NCBI RefSeq assembly: GCF_963662255.1
Contig: NC_085049.1
Location: forward strand, 20,492,142-20,556,141
Reading direction: 5' to 3'
DNA length: 64,000 nt
Origin: Cinclus cinclus
Taxonomy: Eukaryota; Chordata; Aves; Passeriformes; Cinclidae
Shown: piece by piece, positions 1 to 11,865 of the stretch
Layout of the letters: each line of letters opens with the position of its first letter
How positions within the stretch are numbered: the stretch's first letter is position 1
Made by a program: the position numbers and the translations under genes
The notes under the pieces: generated by a model
The model's database searches: none
Seen by the model: only the letters and a program-made list of their open reading frames with translations
Told to the model about the DNA's origin: nothing

Positions 1-2810
1 TCAGATTACTTAATCAAGGAATGACTCTTGAGATGGAATGTGTTTCTCAAGCGTGTAAATATATTATTTCACTGTGATGAAATACAAATTCATCATTCAG
101 GACACAATGTACATATCCTAAGCATTGCCCAGGGATTAACAGGATTTATGAGCCGATAGAGCTCTGACTGGATGCTGCCTTTAATATGCCTTCAAGTCCA
201 AGCAGTGATAAGCTGCAAGTGTTTAAACTGGGGAAAGCTCTTGTTGTGTTGCCTAATTAAACCTCTTCTGGGGTCACCTTTATTACTCTTGATGATACCT
301 TACAGACAATTTGAACTTCAAATTGGTGAGTTCTGTCTAGATTTTGGTAATTGCTAGATGTAAGCTTTGTGGTTCATATTGGAGAAAGTGTTTCATAGTC
401 TTGTTGGTAGGATGGTCACAGTATCATCAGCAAAATCCAAATCATGCTTGCTGTTGTTAAGCTATCTGGTGCTATATAAGCCAAATGATAAATACTTTCT
501 CATATAATTCTCATTATACCTTCTCATAATGAAGTAGGCAGTGACATAAAAGTGAAACAAGACTTTTTCATTTGACACTCAGCTCTGTTAAACTGTTCGT
601 TGAAGCTATGTTTACTTAAAGTACAAAACTATGCCTTGCTAGAAGAGTTTTCATGTCTATTATTTTTCTTGAATTTCAAACTTACATTGATACCAAAACC
701 TGCCAAAAGCTTTCTTTAAATATGTGAAGTTTGGTGGCTTTTGCTAGTCAATTATCTCTGATGACTATTCTTAGGGTAAAAATCTGGTGGGGCCTTGGTT
801 TTCTGGAAAAAAAAAACTTGATCTTTCTTTATTTTTGCCTTAGTTCATTAATTCTTTTCAAGTCAGTTCTGTCTTTGGAGAAGACTGAGGGGATCTCAAA
901 GCCTTCATAGCCTGTGCATATGCTTAGGTCATCCTTAGCATTTTGAAGGAAGTGCTGATTTCAGGTTGATGAGAAAGCAGCCCTGTCTCATAGGGTTTTC
1001 AAGAGTTTGCTGATTTTACTGATAACATCACCAATTGCAGCTTTTTTTTTTGAGCTTTTTATTCTTGACTGAGACTACAGTGGTTTTGATTTGTATAAAT
1101 ATTTTTCACATTTCTGCTTGTGATGTGAAATGATTCAGGCTTTGCCTGCTGACTGACAGCATTGCTGGTTTTCCATGCTGCTTGCTAGTGTTCCATCTCT
1201 TAAGCATGACCTGTTCATAGGCTTTTTTTTTCTAATTCTTTTTTTTCTGTTTATTTGTAACAGGTCATCCAGTTGATATAAACTTGTCACTCAGAATTTT
1301 GCTTTTCTTAATTAAGTGATTTACATTGTGGCTTTCAGAAGCTTTTCAGCTTCTGTGATAGTGTTGACTCACATACTTGCCTGGTTCTCCCAGCTTTTCC
1401 CCCAATATACGTTATACAGGGGGTTTTCTGATTCTTCTCCCAGAAAATATTTTTGAGACTTGGGTGTTAAGTTCAGCTTACACCTCTTTTTCCGCATAAC
1501 TTTCTCTGTCTTCACTCATCAAACTTCAGATCTGTTTTTCCAGAAAAAGATTCCAATTGTTAAGGCTTCCTCAGTATGAGCACAACAAAGGTTCCAAAAT
1601 TATCAATTAACTGGACTGATCTAACCATCTCCAAAGTTATTCTTTGGTACAACCTTATACTCCTTTTGTTATGCTTCTTTGTTAACTTTTTTGCCCTCTG
1701 CAAAATGTTTGAGCTTTGAGGATTTATGTTCTTTTTCTAAAAAATTTAATCTCAAAATTACCATACATGAATGAGTTCTGCTTTCCCATCCATCCTTGTA
1801 TATGCTTAAACATTCCTGGAGATCTTCTGTAGTGAAACTTCAGTGAAGTTCTCTGGATTAATTACAGCTGACTGTTTTCAGGGGGCTGACTTGAATAGGA
1901 AGCAATTGGCTGTTCACCTTCCCAGCTGCTTGTGTAGTTCCCAGAAATGACAAACACATAGGGACAGGACAGCATCATGGAGAGAGGGAACACCTCTCCA
2001 AGTTCCAGCCAGTACCGGTACAGGCCAGCTTGGAATGTCTGGGGAGCTCCAGTGAGATGATGCTCTAGGCAGCCCTGGCAGTCAGGATCTGAAGACAGTT
2101 CTAGCCCTGAGCACTGACCTTGCCACTGCACAGTTTTTTTGGTCTGTGCCATGGCCAGTGCTCTATGCAGGTCCCATCAATTGGTAGCCGCCCTCTACAT
2201 TGGGAACACTTTGCTCTGAGCACCATAATTAATGCTAGTCCTGCTGAGTCTTGCTTGCCTTAAAATATACAACTTTATTGTCACCTGCCCATGGCTTTTA
2301 TCAGCCCCTTAACACTGATGGTAATTTCCTCCAACAGTCTTGGAACAATATTCCTACCATTTCTGCCACCTCATAACTTTGCACAGCTTTTGCACCTCCT
2401 AACTTCCACCTTGCACTCAGCTTTCTATAGGACTCACGCCTACTTTAGTTTGGTTTTAAACTGAAGGATTCTTAGCACCAAATTCCTCAGTAGCTTTTAC
2501 AGTCTTTCCAAGCTTGCCAAAGAGAAATCACATTATTTTAGCCAGATGCTTGCCACAGTGCCTATCTTACTGCACTCCTGGTTTTGTTCCTACTGGCATA
2601 GTCTGAGAGCTCATGACTGAACTTGACAACCACTGCATTTGAGGTTCCTAGTCTCAAATAATCTGGTTTGTATGACTTTGACCAAGCCATACTTCCTGCT
2701 GTTACAGAAAAGGGTAAGCATTCCCACTGGGACTGTGCATACTTCAAAGAAGGAACAGTCTGTGGTGCAGCACTACTCCTCTCCTAGAAGGAAATGAGAA
2801 GGGCTTTGCA
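1..2810. other. Gene-poor AT-rich flank
   Basis: I see no supported exon on either strand. Short T-runs and scattered open frames occur, but none has splice sites, a coding-like composition and a family I recognise all together. A 96-codon minus-strand frame at 1862-2152 is the longest and was not accepted (see rejected items). Confidence 0.5.
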
Positions 2811-3374
2811 TGTTTGGGCTGGGGTAGAGTTACATTTCCTCCCAGTAGCTGGCAGTGGCAGTGTTGTGGATTTGTGCTGAACAGTGCTGATAACACAGGG
2901 ATGTTTTAGTTACTGCTGAGCAGGGCATGCACAGAGCCAGGGACTTCTCTGCTCCTCTCCCACCCCCAGTGAGGGCCTAGGGGGCACAAGGAGCTGGGAG
3001 TGGACATGGGTGGGACAGCTTTTCCCAGCTGGCCACAGGGACATCCCAGACCAATACAGTATCATGGTCAGCACACAGAGCTGGGGGGAGATGGAGGGAG
3101 GTATTTGGAGGGATAATGTTTGTTGTCCCAAGTCACAGTTGCATGTCATGGAGCCCGACTCAGGATGGCTGAACACCTGCCTGCCCACAGAAATTGGAGA
3201 ATGAATCCCCTGTTTGGCTTTGCTTGTGTTCATGGCTTTTGCTTTTCAAACTGCTTTTATCTCAAAGCACCAGGTTTCTCACTTTGACCCTTCCAATTCT
3301 CTCCTCCATCTCACTGGAGGTGGATGAGCAAGTGGCAGCATGGGTGAGCTGCTGACTGGGGTTAAACCATGACA
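2811..3374 (+). mobile_element. Solo LTR, avian ERVL-type
   Basis: The segment starts TGTTTGGGCTGGGG and ends GGTTAAACCATGACA, so it has the TG...CA ends of an LTR. Its interior follows an LTR family I recall from songbird genomes, including the 'cccagtagctggcagtg' block near the start and the 'ggacatcccagaccaatac' block in the middle. No internal retroviral genes flank it, so it is a solo LTR left by recombination between two LTRs. I could not find a convincing target-site duplication. The family name is from memory and needs a RepeatMasker check. Confidence 0.65.
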
Positions 3375-4256
3375 GAATGCTACAGCCCTTTTCTAGTGCT
3401 CTATCCTATCTGCTTAAAGAAATGAAAATAAATCAAACTTCTTATAATTTCCTTAATTTTATTTTATTTTTTATTAGCAGAGACAGTTTGGGAAAAGTTG
3501 AAGATACTTGTCAAACTCAAAATGTCAGACCCAGACCTGCTGAAAATTACTGAAAGTATTAAATGCATTTGTCAGGGTTATCCCACTTTCAACTATATCC
3601 CATTTTCCCTTCCTGGAACCAATGATACTCTACAGCTCCAAACGTCTAACAAAATACAATTTTTTCCATGTTTCCTCTGGAAAATAGATACATGTAATTC
3701 ACACAGCAAGCTCAACCAAGTTCCTTATCCAGCATGAAAATTAGAGCTGCTCATAAAAATACTTTGAGAAGTGTTTTGGAGAAAACTGACTTGCCCATAG
3801 CCCTGAGCACAAATGATGGAAGCATCTCTGCAACTTGTTAACAGAAAAGGATTTAAACAAAAAATCCACCAAACAAGCATAGCTCCACAAAAACAATTTT
3901 ACAGGAAATGTTCAGCAGCCTTTGTGTAGGGCAGTTGCAATTCCCACCTTATCTGCTGCCTGCTGCTGGAGAGCCTGTTACTGCTCTGTGCAAAGCACAG
4001 GATGCGCAGAGAAGGCACTGGAGGACAAGGGGGCAGCACAGGACATTGACAATTGTATTGCTTCAGAAAGGAGAAAGGAGGCAGTGAGGCTTAAAAGACC
4101 ATATAATATCCTCCTGCCCCTCCTTCTGGCATCCACGAGGCTGATCTCACAAAGTTCAGAAACAGTTCAGAAACAAATTCAGAAAGAGTGTAGAATTACA
4201 GCGCACTGAAAAAACTTCAAGAGGGGGCTGTTTATGGGAGCTGTTGAAACCTGTGG

Positions 4257-4303
4257 AACATGCTCACCTGTCCTAGAAGCTGTTAGAGCTATTTTAAGAG
4301 GTA
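4257..4303 (+). repeat. Dispersed repeat, copy 1
   Basis: This copy shares 'ttagagctattttaagag' and the preceding 'cctgt.ctagaag' with a second copy near 5860, with a few mismatches. The copies are 1.6 kb apart in the same orientation. They may be parts of an old interspersed element or a local duplication; I do not recognise the family. Confidence 0.5.
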
Positions 4304-5849
4304 CCCTGATTCCCACAGTGCATCTTTAGGAGCTGCATAAAACAATGAGCTGCTTTACAGCTTTACAAGTGCTTGAGATGAGACTATTCCCAAAACGTAA
4401 CCTGCTTATGGGCCTGTTCCTTGTCAGAGGAACTTACTGGTAAATGGCTGCAGGCAAAGTCATGAGCAAGATTCTGCTCAGGAAAACGCTTTCCAGGAAA
4501 GTGAAACCTCCTTAAAAACCAAACTCATCATTGCTCTTGACATTGCAGTGTGAGAATTAAGTGAGGAGGGCAGTGTCTGTGGCAGAAACACCTCCCTGCA
4601 AAGACAGAGCTCTTCATCACCTGCTTCAGAGAGCAGAGGACAAGAAAAGCTTGGCAAGGCACACGCACACAACAACTACCAAATGCTGACTCAGGCATGA
4701 AAACAAGGCAAAAAAACCCCTTCCTGAATTATTTCAGAGAAGATGACAGAAAACAGCTGTTTTGAACAACAGCTCAGTCATCCAGCTGTGCCAGAAATAC
4801 GTGTCTCCATAACAAGACATGAAAGGGCTGGGATGTTCCATTACTGAGATTCCAATTAGCTAAAATGGGGACAAAATTGGTTAATACTGAAGCTGATTCA
4901 ATCAACAGTCTCTAAATTTAAATGCCAGACTAGTAATCATTTCAAGCATGTTCTCAGCCCTGCAGTTGTGACAGCCTGAAGATGAGCCAATTCAGAGGAT
5001 ACATCCAGTGAAGCTGATCAAGAGCTGGTTGACATACATCATTTGATTTCTCTTTTTGCCTCTCTCTTTTCTGTCAATCACTTGTATGTTGAGAATTCAC
5101 AGCGATTTAGCCATCAATGCCAAGACTAACTACAATTAACACACATAAAGATATTTCTTACATGCCAATAGCAAAATCTTTTTATTTGCATTTTTCTAGA
5201 AATCTAGGCATATGACCTCTCTGCTAGTTTTTATAGCTAGCTCACTGTGGATATGAACTCACACAGCTGGAATTGTCCACTCAGTTCACACCATGAGTCA
5301 CCTTAGTTATTTGGTCTGGCTTTACAGGAAGAACAGCCTGAAAGAGCTGGAGAAATCCCATTGAAAAAATTACAAAAAACCTGTCAACAGCAAGACTTTA
5401 TCTCTAAATCAGCTAGTTAATGATTGCTTTGTATCTTTCACCTCTCAGTCTGCTGCAGTTTCACTGTACAATTTGTAGCCATGAGAAGGGGAAAAAAGAA
5501 TAAAATTTGAAGCCTGACAAAACAGTCTCTTCATATCTGAAATATTAGAAAAATCCCTTTTCAAAATATCCCTTAGCTGCTTACTACAGGTTTTTATACA
5601 TGAGAACATGTACTGTGAACACAGGAATATCTTTGAGCTCTTCCTGCATTTGGCATCTGTGTTTAACTTTTGAACAGACTGGTGTTTTATATTCACTGAA
5701 TCTTCTGAATATGCCATTACCATTGAGATATATTTAATGTTTATTGGTATCCAGCCCAATTAAGCTTTGAGAAGTCTTTGGAGATATGATGTTTTAGTTT
5801 GTTGTTCAATTCCTCAACAACTATTCTTCACTCACCTGAAATCATGGCA

Positions 5850-5902
5850 TACTCTGACACATGCCTGCCTGTTCTAGAAGGTATTAGAGCTATTTTAAGA
5901 GC
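5850..5902 (+). repeat. Dispersed repeat, copy 2
   Basis: Second copy of the sequence seen at about 4257. Just after it 'aagagctatt' is repeated again, which looks like a small local expansion of the repeat end. Confidence 0.5.
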
Positions 5903-7859
5903 TATTAAGAGCTATTTTTTGAGACGTGCAAAACACTAGCTATTATGTTTTGACTGGTATTTTCAATTATGTTCTCATTTACGTATTCATTCTGAGGGTT
6001 GAAACCCATGAGTGATATCCCTGTGGTATTGCACCATATTATCAAACACAAACCAAGTAGCTTTCATTCTCCATTACCTGATTGTTCTCCAGTACATCTT
6101 CCTAAATTATCTTTAAACTACAAAGTGACAAGTACAACATGGAAGATGAACCTTCTCTCTGTCTGACAGTACAATTCCCTAGGGCAGATCACTCAGCAAA
6201 ACCCATTTACTGGCTTTTTTTTTGTTAATTGTATTTGTTTTCTATATGAAAATAGGAAGAAAGATCCCGTTTTTAAGAGCTATCCAGAGTACTGCACAGC
6301 AGAGGATACTTTGCTGGAGGGCCTGCAATTTCAGGATTTGATTCTTCTACTGACTTCCTATGTCTGTTGGGATTTTGTTTTTCTTTTTAGGTCTTACTGA
6401 AACACTTTCTTCTGTCACCTTCTCCCTGCAATCTCAGTTCAAACTGTGCATTAAAACAGATTCTTAGTCTGGGAAGAGATGATAATTAAAATAGGTTCTT
6501 GGAAAGTGAAGGGCAAAAACAATCTTTGCATACACAGGAATATAGGAGAGCATAACCAGGACTACACAAAATCACGATGTAAAATCTGACTGTTTTGTTT
6601 CTTCTTCAACCTTCCAAGCAATCCTGTGGCACCCACAAATAGATGATTTAATTTCATATCAGAAATCTACCAAGTTTAACTTGCATTAATAGATTTTGTT
6701 TGTCATGGGGAAAAATCTGGATACTTTACTCACTTCTGTAAATTTCGTCTGTGTTTTGCTTATTAAAAGATTTCTCCATGTCACAAATAGGACTACAACC
6801 TTTCAGGCATAATTGAACAGCCCTTTTGCATTTTCCTGAAATACTCCTGAACATTTTATTAGGGGAAATTACAGTAAAATGTATATTTTGTCCTAACCCA
6901 GGTGTTTCATGTTATCATGTGACTTCTGGGAGAAACAGCTTGGTAAGTGTCAGCGCTGAGTAAGAATATGTGAAAACAAAGGGCTAAAAATAAAGCAGAA
7001 TTCACATTCACAAATTAGAAGAAAATACTTGGTCTTTATCAACACAAAGAAATAAAATGCAAAGTAATACAATAATGACCACAAATTCACCATGATCTGC
7101 AAGTCGACCATACTACAAACAATTTTGAATTGTAAAATTTGATATAGTTGTATCAGCTAAAGTGCCAGTCAAAGACTACAACTGCATAGGCTACAGAAGA
7201 TGAATACATGTGAAATTCTTCTGATGTGCAAAGCACCCATGTCCATAACTACACACCCAGAGCAATCAAGCTGTGCAGGGCTCTTTGCAAAACCAACGCA
7301 CTCATTATGAATTTCCTCTGGCATTGCCTGTTGTGGAAATGGCTTGAGCTGCTGCTGGATGCAGGATGGACTGCTCCAGCAAGCTCCAGAGAAAGCATTC
7401 AAGATTACTTTGAAGCTGAATCTGAATGAACAACTAGCCTTCCTCAAACTATGTTACCTCTAGTCATTCCTATTGGAAATAAATTCCCAGTATAATGAAT
7501 TTTTAATTCAAAATCAAAATTCTTCTATTGCCATTACCCCTAGGCCATTCTTTACATATTTTCTAGATTAAATCCATAGAGTTTCCTTTCCTCAGTATTG
7601 TTCAACAGTGGGATTCATTTGATTGACTTTTTTTCTTTTGATGCTTAAACTGCTCAGAGACAAGACTGTCACAGCAGGTACTTGGACTTCACTTCTTTGT
7701 ATCTCATGTAGTCATCCATCTTCTCCAGACACAGCCTGTGAGTTATGTGGCAAACTCCACACTTACTAACAACCCGTTACATATATTAACAGATGTTCAT
7801 TTCTGGGCCATCACAGCCCTGGAGCACAGTATAACCCTCCCAGGCTCTTCAGCACTTTA

Positions 7860-9560
7860 GAGGCTCCACAGACCTCCCTGGCCCCTTAAACTGGGGATGT
7901 TCTTGTGAGCTGGAGCCCAGCTTGGCACCTCACCTGCCCGCAGGTGCCACCACTCTGCCATGGCCGTGCATTCCCTTCCTGCTTTTCTGTGCCCTCAAGG
8001 GAACACAGGGCTTGGCTGGGGCACTCACAACCTTCCAAGACCCAACAGCCCCCGTGGTACTCTGACTCCTCTATTGATGCCTTAATGAAAGGATGGGACA
8101 ACAGTCGAGCTGAAAATTATTTATTACTCAGATAAACATCAGCCTCAAAGGCTGTGAGATTCTAGAGGAACAAGAAGTCGACCATAGCTCCGTTACAAGG
8201 CAACATATAACATATTAATCCAATGGAAAGTTGTCACAAAGTTTATTTTGGTTCTCTAACCAAGCACCTTCACTTAATTCTGCCACAATGTGTACACTTT
8301 TATCCAATGGGCTACTATTACACGAACACACATATTCTTCTATTATAACATATAAACTCTTAGTTTATTCTATACAATTACATTACTACACTAGAAAACC
8401 CTTCACCATCTTACCCAATACTTAAGGCATATTCTTACTTCCAACTATAGAAGCGCAAGTTTATAATTTTTCTGCTTAATATCTGTGTACTTTTATTTTT
8501 ACATCAATCCAAGCTTCTTCCAAGGCTGCAAATTTAAACCCTTCAGTATCTGGAAGTTTCTATTTTTCCATTTCCTACACTCCTCCATAGCCCTCACAGA
8601 CCCTATAGCCCTCTCAGACCCCATAGCCCTCTCAGAACTCACACCCCTCACAGCCCCTCACACCCCAAACTGCCCCCATGACCCTTACAGACATTGTCAT
8701 GGGTGGAGACGGAGCTTCAAACAAAGCTTGTTCAAAAAGCCATCCTGTTGAGTCACAAGGTGCAGAAAAAGACCCTCTTGCTTTCTAAACTCCTCAGAAA
8801 GAGAAGACCAGGATCGAGTCCTAGCCCCAGAATTTGTAAATGGTTTAAGTTTTAGAATTTTGTTCCACACATTTTAATGATATCAAGTCAGATGTATTTA
8901 TATAAAAGTTAATTATTTATTATGCTAAATATTAGACAATAAAAATTAGACAAAAAGAACTCAAGATAATTTACTATACAGTATAAAAGCTAAAACTACT
9001 ATTATGGTGTAAGATAAGATAGTGAACTATATCAAAGCAATATTAAAGCAATTAAATTAAAGCTAGCAAAAAGAAACAACTACTAGAGATTGATTTAATT
9101 CACCCATACCAATGACTGTGGGCAAATCTCTTTCTCTTAACCTCGGGGTATATCCTTGGTGGCTGTCCCCAAAGCCAAAGGCAGCCATCCTCAAAGAAGG
9201 AGTATATTTGAAGAACCTACCCTATGGAAAGGGGACAGGGGTTTGATAGTGTAAAGGGGTTGACCCACCAGTCATATGCCTCCAGGTCAGTTTAGCAGCT
9301 TATCTGCCAAATCTTTTCCTCACTGTCAGGAGGTTGACTTGATGTTGGTGTGCTAGACAGGTTTCAGCATAATTCAACACCAAAAACCAGCACAGGATTC
9401 CCCTCTCACATCTACCACTGACAGCCTTGCAAACAGGACATCGTTCGAGTTGCTTTACCACATTCCAGGGCAGAGCATCCTGCTACACTCCAGGACAGCA
9501 GTCAATCATCTCTTCCTCATGAAGTGGTAAAGCAGGTACTTTGTGCCTCCCTGCTATTAA
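7860..9560 (-). mobile_element. ERV/LTR-derived repeat region (probable)
   Basis: The sequence changes character here. A GC-richer block (7860-8100) is followed by AT-rich stretches, a CCC-rich tandem section at about 8585-8665 and phrases such as 'gggtggagacggagcttcaaac' (about 8701). I associate these with avian endogenous retroviral repeats lying in the minus orientation. No intact gag, pol or env frame is visible. Boundaries and family are uncertain; it could be a mosaic of several insertions. Confidence 0.4.
8585..8668 (+). repeat. Short degenerate tandem repeat
   Basis: About four imperfect copies of a unit of roughly 16-18 bases ('catagccctctcagacccc') lie head to tail, followed by further C-rich variants. 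It reads as a degenerate minisatellite inside the repeat-derived region. Confidence 0.6.
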
Positions 9561-9858
9561 AGCATCCACGGCATAGGTGTACGTTATCCTTAAATATGTT
9601 CAGACACATCAATCTCCTAGCTTTTACTATTTTATCTTAATTTCTGGAGTTTTAAAAAGTGTTAGCTATATGACAAACATACATTATACTTCTATGTACA
9701 AAAAAATTATAAAAATCTGTTAGAATTTAGTTAACAATATTAAGCAGAGCATAATATTGAATTAGGTATTGGTTCACAAAAGAAAAATTGTTATTATTTA
9801 AATTTATGTATGTCTGGAATGGTTAGTATCCTTGTTTGTTGTATTAGGTACCACACAA

Positions 9859-9898
9859 TAATATGAATATGAATATGAATATGAATATGAATATGAAT
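9859..9898 (+). repeat. (ATATGA)n hexanucleotide microsatellite
   Basis: Six or more nearly perfect copies of a six-base unit. Translated antisense, it gives the artificial SYSYSY run of a spurious frame. Confidence 0.9.
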
Positions 9899-10159
9899 GT
9901 AATGACAACAATATTATAAGAACAGAGTGTAACATTAAATTCAGAATTTCTGCTGAGGCTGGGAACCATCCAAACAAGTAAATCAGGTACCTCACCCCAT
10001 GAATCTGAAAGGCCTTACTGCAATGCCATAGACACACCCAGGGAAAGAGGGAATGTCAGGTGTACCATGGGAAAGTGCCATTCAGTAAAAATTCTACTAC
10101 ATAATAGTCTGATTGCCTCAGGGGGAACAAAGATATAACAAAACTCACATATTATTCCA

Positions 10160-10760
10160 GTCAGTGAAATGTTATGGGTAATGGCTTAAACATTTTCATG
10201 AAGGACTTTTGCCTGTTACAGCAAAACTGTATTACAAAAGCTGCACAGAAGAATGAACCACCACACCCTGAATGGGGCTCCTGACTGAGACTCTGGACTG
10301 CAAGTTGATCTGAGATGAAATTCTCAGCTGTGGCTGGGGAAGAAGAATATTTCCACAGGAGGATTAAGCCCAGCACCTTTGTGGTGGATGCTATATCCCC
10401 AGGCTTATCAACTGCCAGACCCTGCACCAGAGCATGATGCAAAATGATGCAAATGACCCCGAGCTGGCAAGAGACAATGTCAAACTTGCCCTCCCCAGGG
10501 GAGGCACCTGGGCATTCCCACCTGACCAAATGTATATTTATCCATTGGATTCTATACTTTTTGGTGGGGGACCTCACCACCAATAAGACCACATGGAGGG
10601 AAACAACGAGACATTGGGACCCACAGAGTGATGATATGTTTTCTACTTCATCCATCTCTGTCACTCTCCCTTCCCCACCCCCCTCTTTTTTCTGTTTCTT
10701 TCTTTCCTTTTTTCTCTTTCTTCGTCTCTGCTTCTTTCATTGTAAAAAAAATATTTTTTA
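10160..10760 (+). mobile_element. LTR-like repeat with pyrimidine tract (tentative)
   Basis: The block around 10260-10640 has the mixed GC content and phrases ('ccaaatgtatatttatccat', 'ccaccaataagaccacatgg') of LTR-derived sequence in birds. It is followed by a nearly pure pyrimidine tract at about 10653-10740. Open frames on both strands here have no recognisable domain. The assignment rests on general resemblance only. Confidence 0.3.
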
Positions 10761-11699
10761 TATCAACATTTAACCTTGTTTGGTTTCCATCATGTTTTGG
10801 GGAATATTCTGAACCTCAGGATTTGTAATCCACAGACAGCTCACTTGCTCTTCTGTGCTTAAAGCAGATTGTAACAGCTGGGACCAAATACTTTACTAAA
10901 CCCTTTATTTGTTTCCCAACTGTGAAATGTTCTCTTCTGTTCTGTCAGTTTAACTCATGCCTTGCCTTCTTCACCTACAGCCAGAGAAAACTCTCCTGCT
11001 GCCACCTCAGCTCCTCTGTCATCACCTTCTTCTGCACAATCATGCTTTACATGTAGCTCGTTATTGCTACATCCTCTTCCTTCCTTTGGCACAGTAACAG
11101 ATCTGATTTCATAATCATAAGAAATCCTGTGGGAGCTCCAACATTAAATTCAGGGAAGAACCTTTTCCATCTGCTGTGGCAAACATAAAGAAAGCACAAA
11201 CATCCCAAAACCTTGCTTGCAACAACATAAAATTTATATATATACTGAGAAGACATTAAAATGCAATAATCACTACTAATAAAACTTTAAGTTATTTTAC
11301 ATCTTAACAATACTGATGAAGATTCCTAACACCATGTAGACAAACTTAAGTTAAAGTATCCAGCCATCCCTCTGACACCTTTTCAGTTTTGGAAAATTAA
11401 TTTTTGTTTTAGAAAAAATAACATTTCATTTGCATAAATATGAAATAATGTTTCCTTTACAAGAAATATGGTGGTAGTAAATAAAAGTGTTATTTCTATC
11501 CATTTTATTAAATAAATAATCTCTGTTATTTAGACTTTTCCAACAAAACAAGTTTAATGCTTATCAAGGATCAGTGGTTAAACAAGATAATATTAGGAAC
11601 AGCTATTAATTTCTGAAGCAGGGTTTTCTTCCCTTTGAGATTGTATAAACACAGAAGACTAAGATATCTACCAAGTTCACCTCTAATGTAGGAAGAGCC

Positions 11700-11865
11700 T
11701 TACTATGAGTTACAAAAGAAATGTAAGTTGGAGGTATCCAAGGCCAGGTTGGACAGGGTTTGGAGCAACCTGATCTAGCTGGTGTCCTGCCCATGGCAGT
11801 AGGTGGGCTGGATGAGCTTTACAGTCCTTTCAACCCAAATCCTTCTGGGCTTCTATGCCACAGAA
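11700..11865 (+). mobile_element. CR1 LINE 3' fragment
   Basis: The phrases 'ccaaggccaggttggacagg', 'gagcaacctgatctagctgg' and 'gtcctgcccatggcag', then 'ggctggatgagctttacagt', are the characteristic 3' untranslated end of CR1 retrotransposons, here in plus orientation. It is a 5'-truncated tail without coding sequence. Confidence 0.85.

Larger units (their letters stand above)
3375..7850. other. Intergenic, no supported gene
   Basis: The stretch contains only short open frames without coding character. The one structure I could pick out is a roughly 45-base sequence present twice (about 4257-4303 and 5850-5902), listed separately. Confidence 0.45.

Noticed and set aside
1862..2152. 96-codon minus-strand frame starting with ATG
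   Set aside because: The composition is not impossible for a protein, but there are no splice sites, no poly(A) signal close by and no recognisable family; it may be part of an unclassified repeat.
2806..3380. Target-site duplication around the solo LTR
   Set aside because: The bases flanking the TG...CA ends do not match convincingly, so none is claimed.
9804..10037. Minus-strand frame with SYSYSY run
   Set aside because: The run is a translated hexanucleotide microsatellite.
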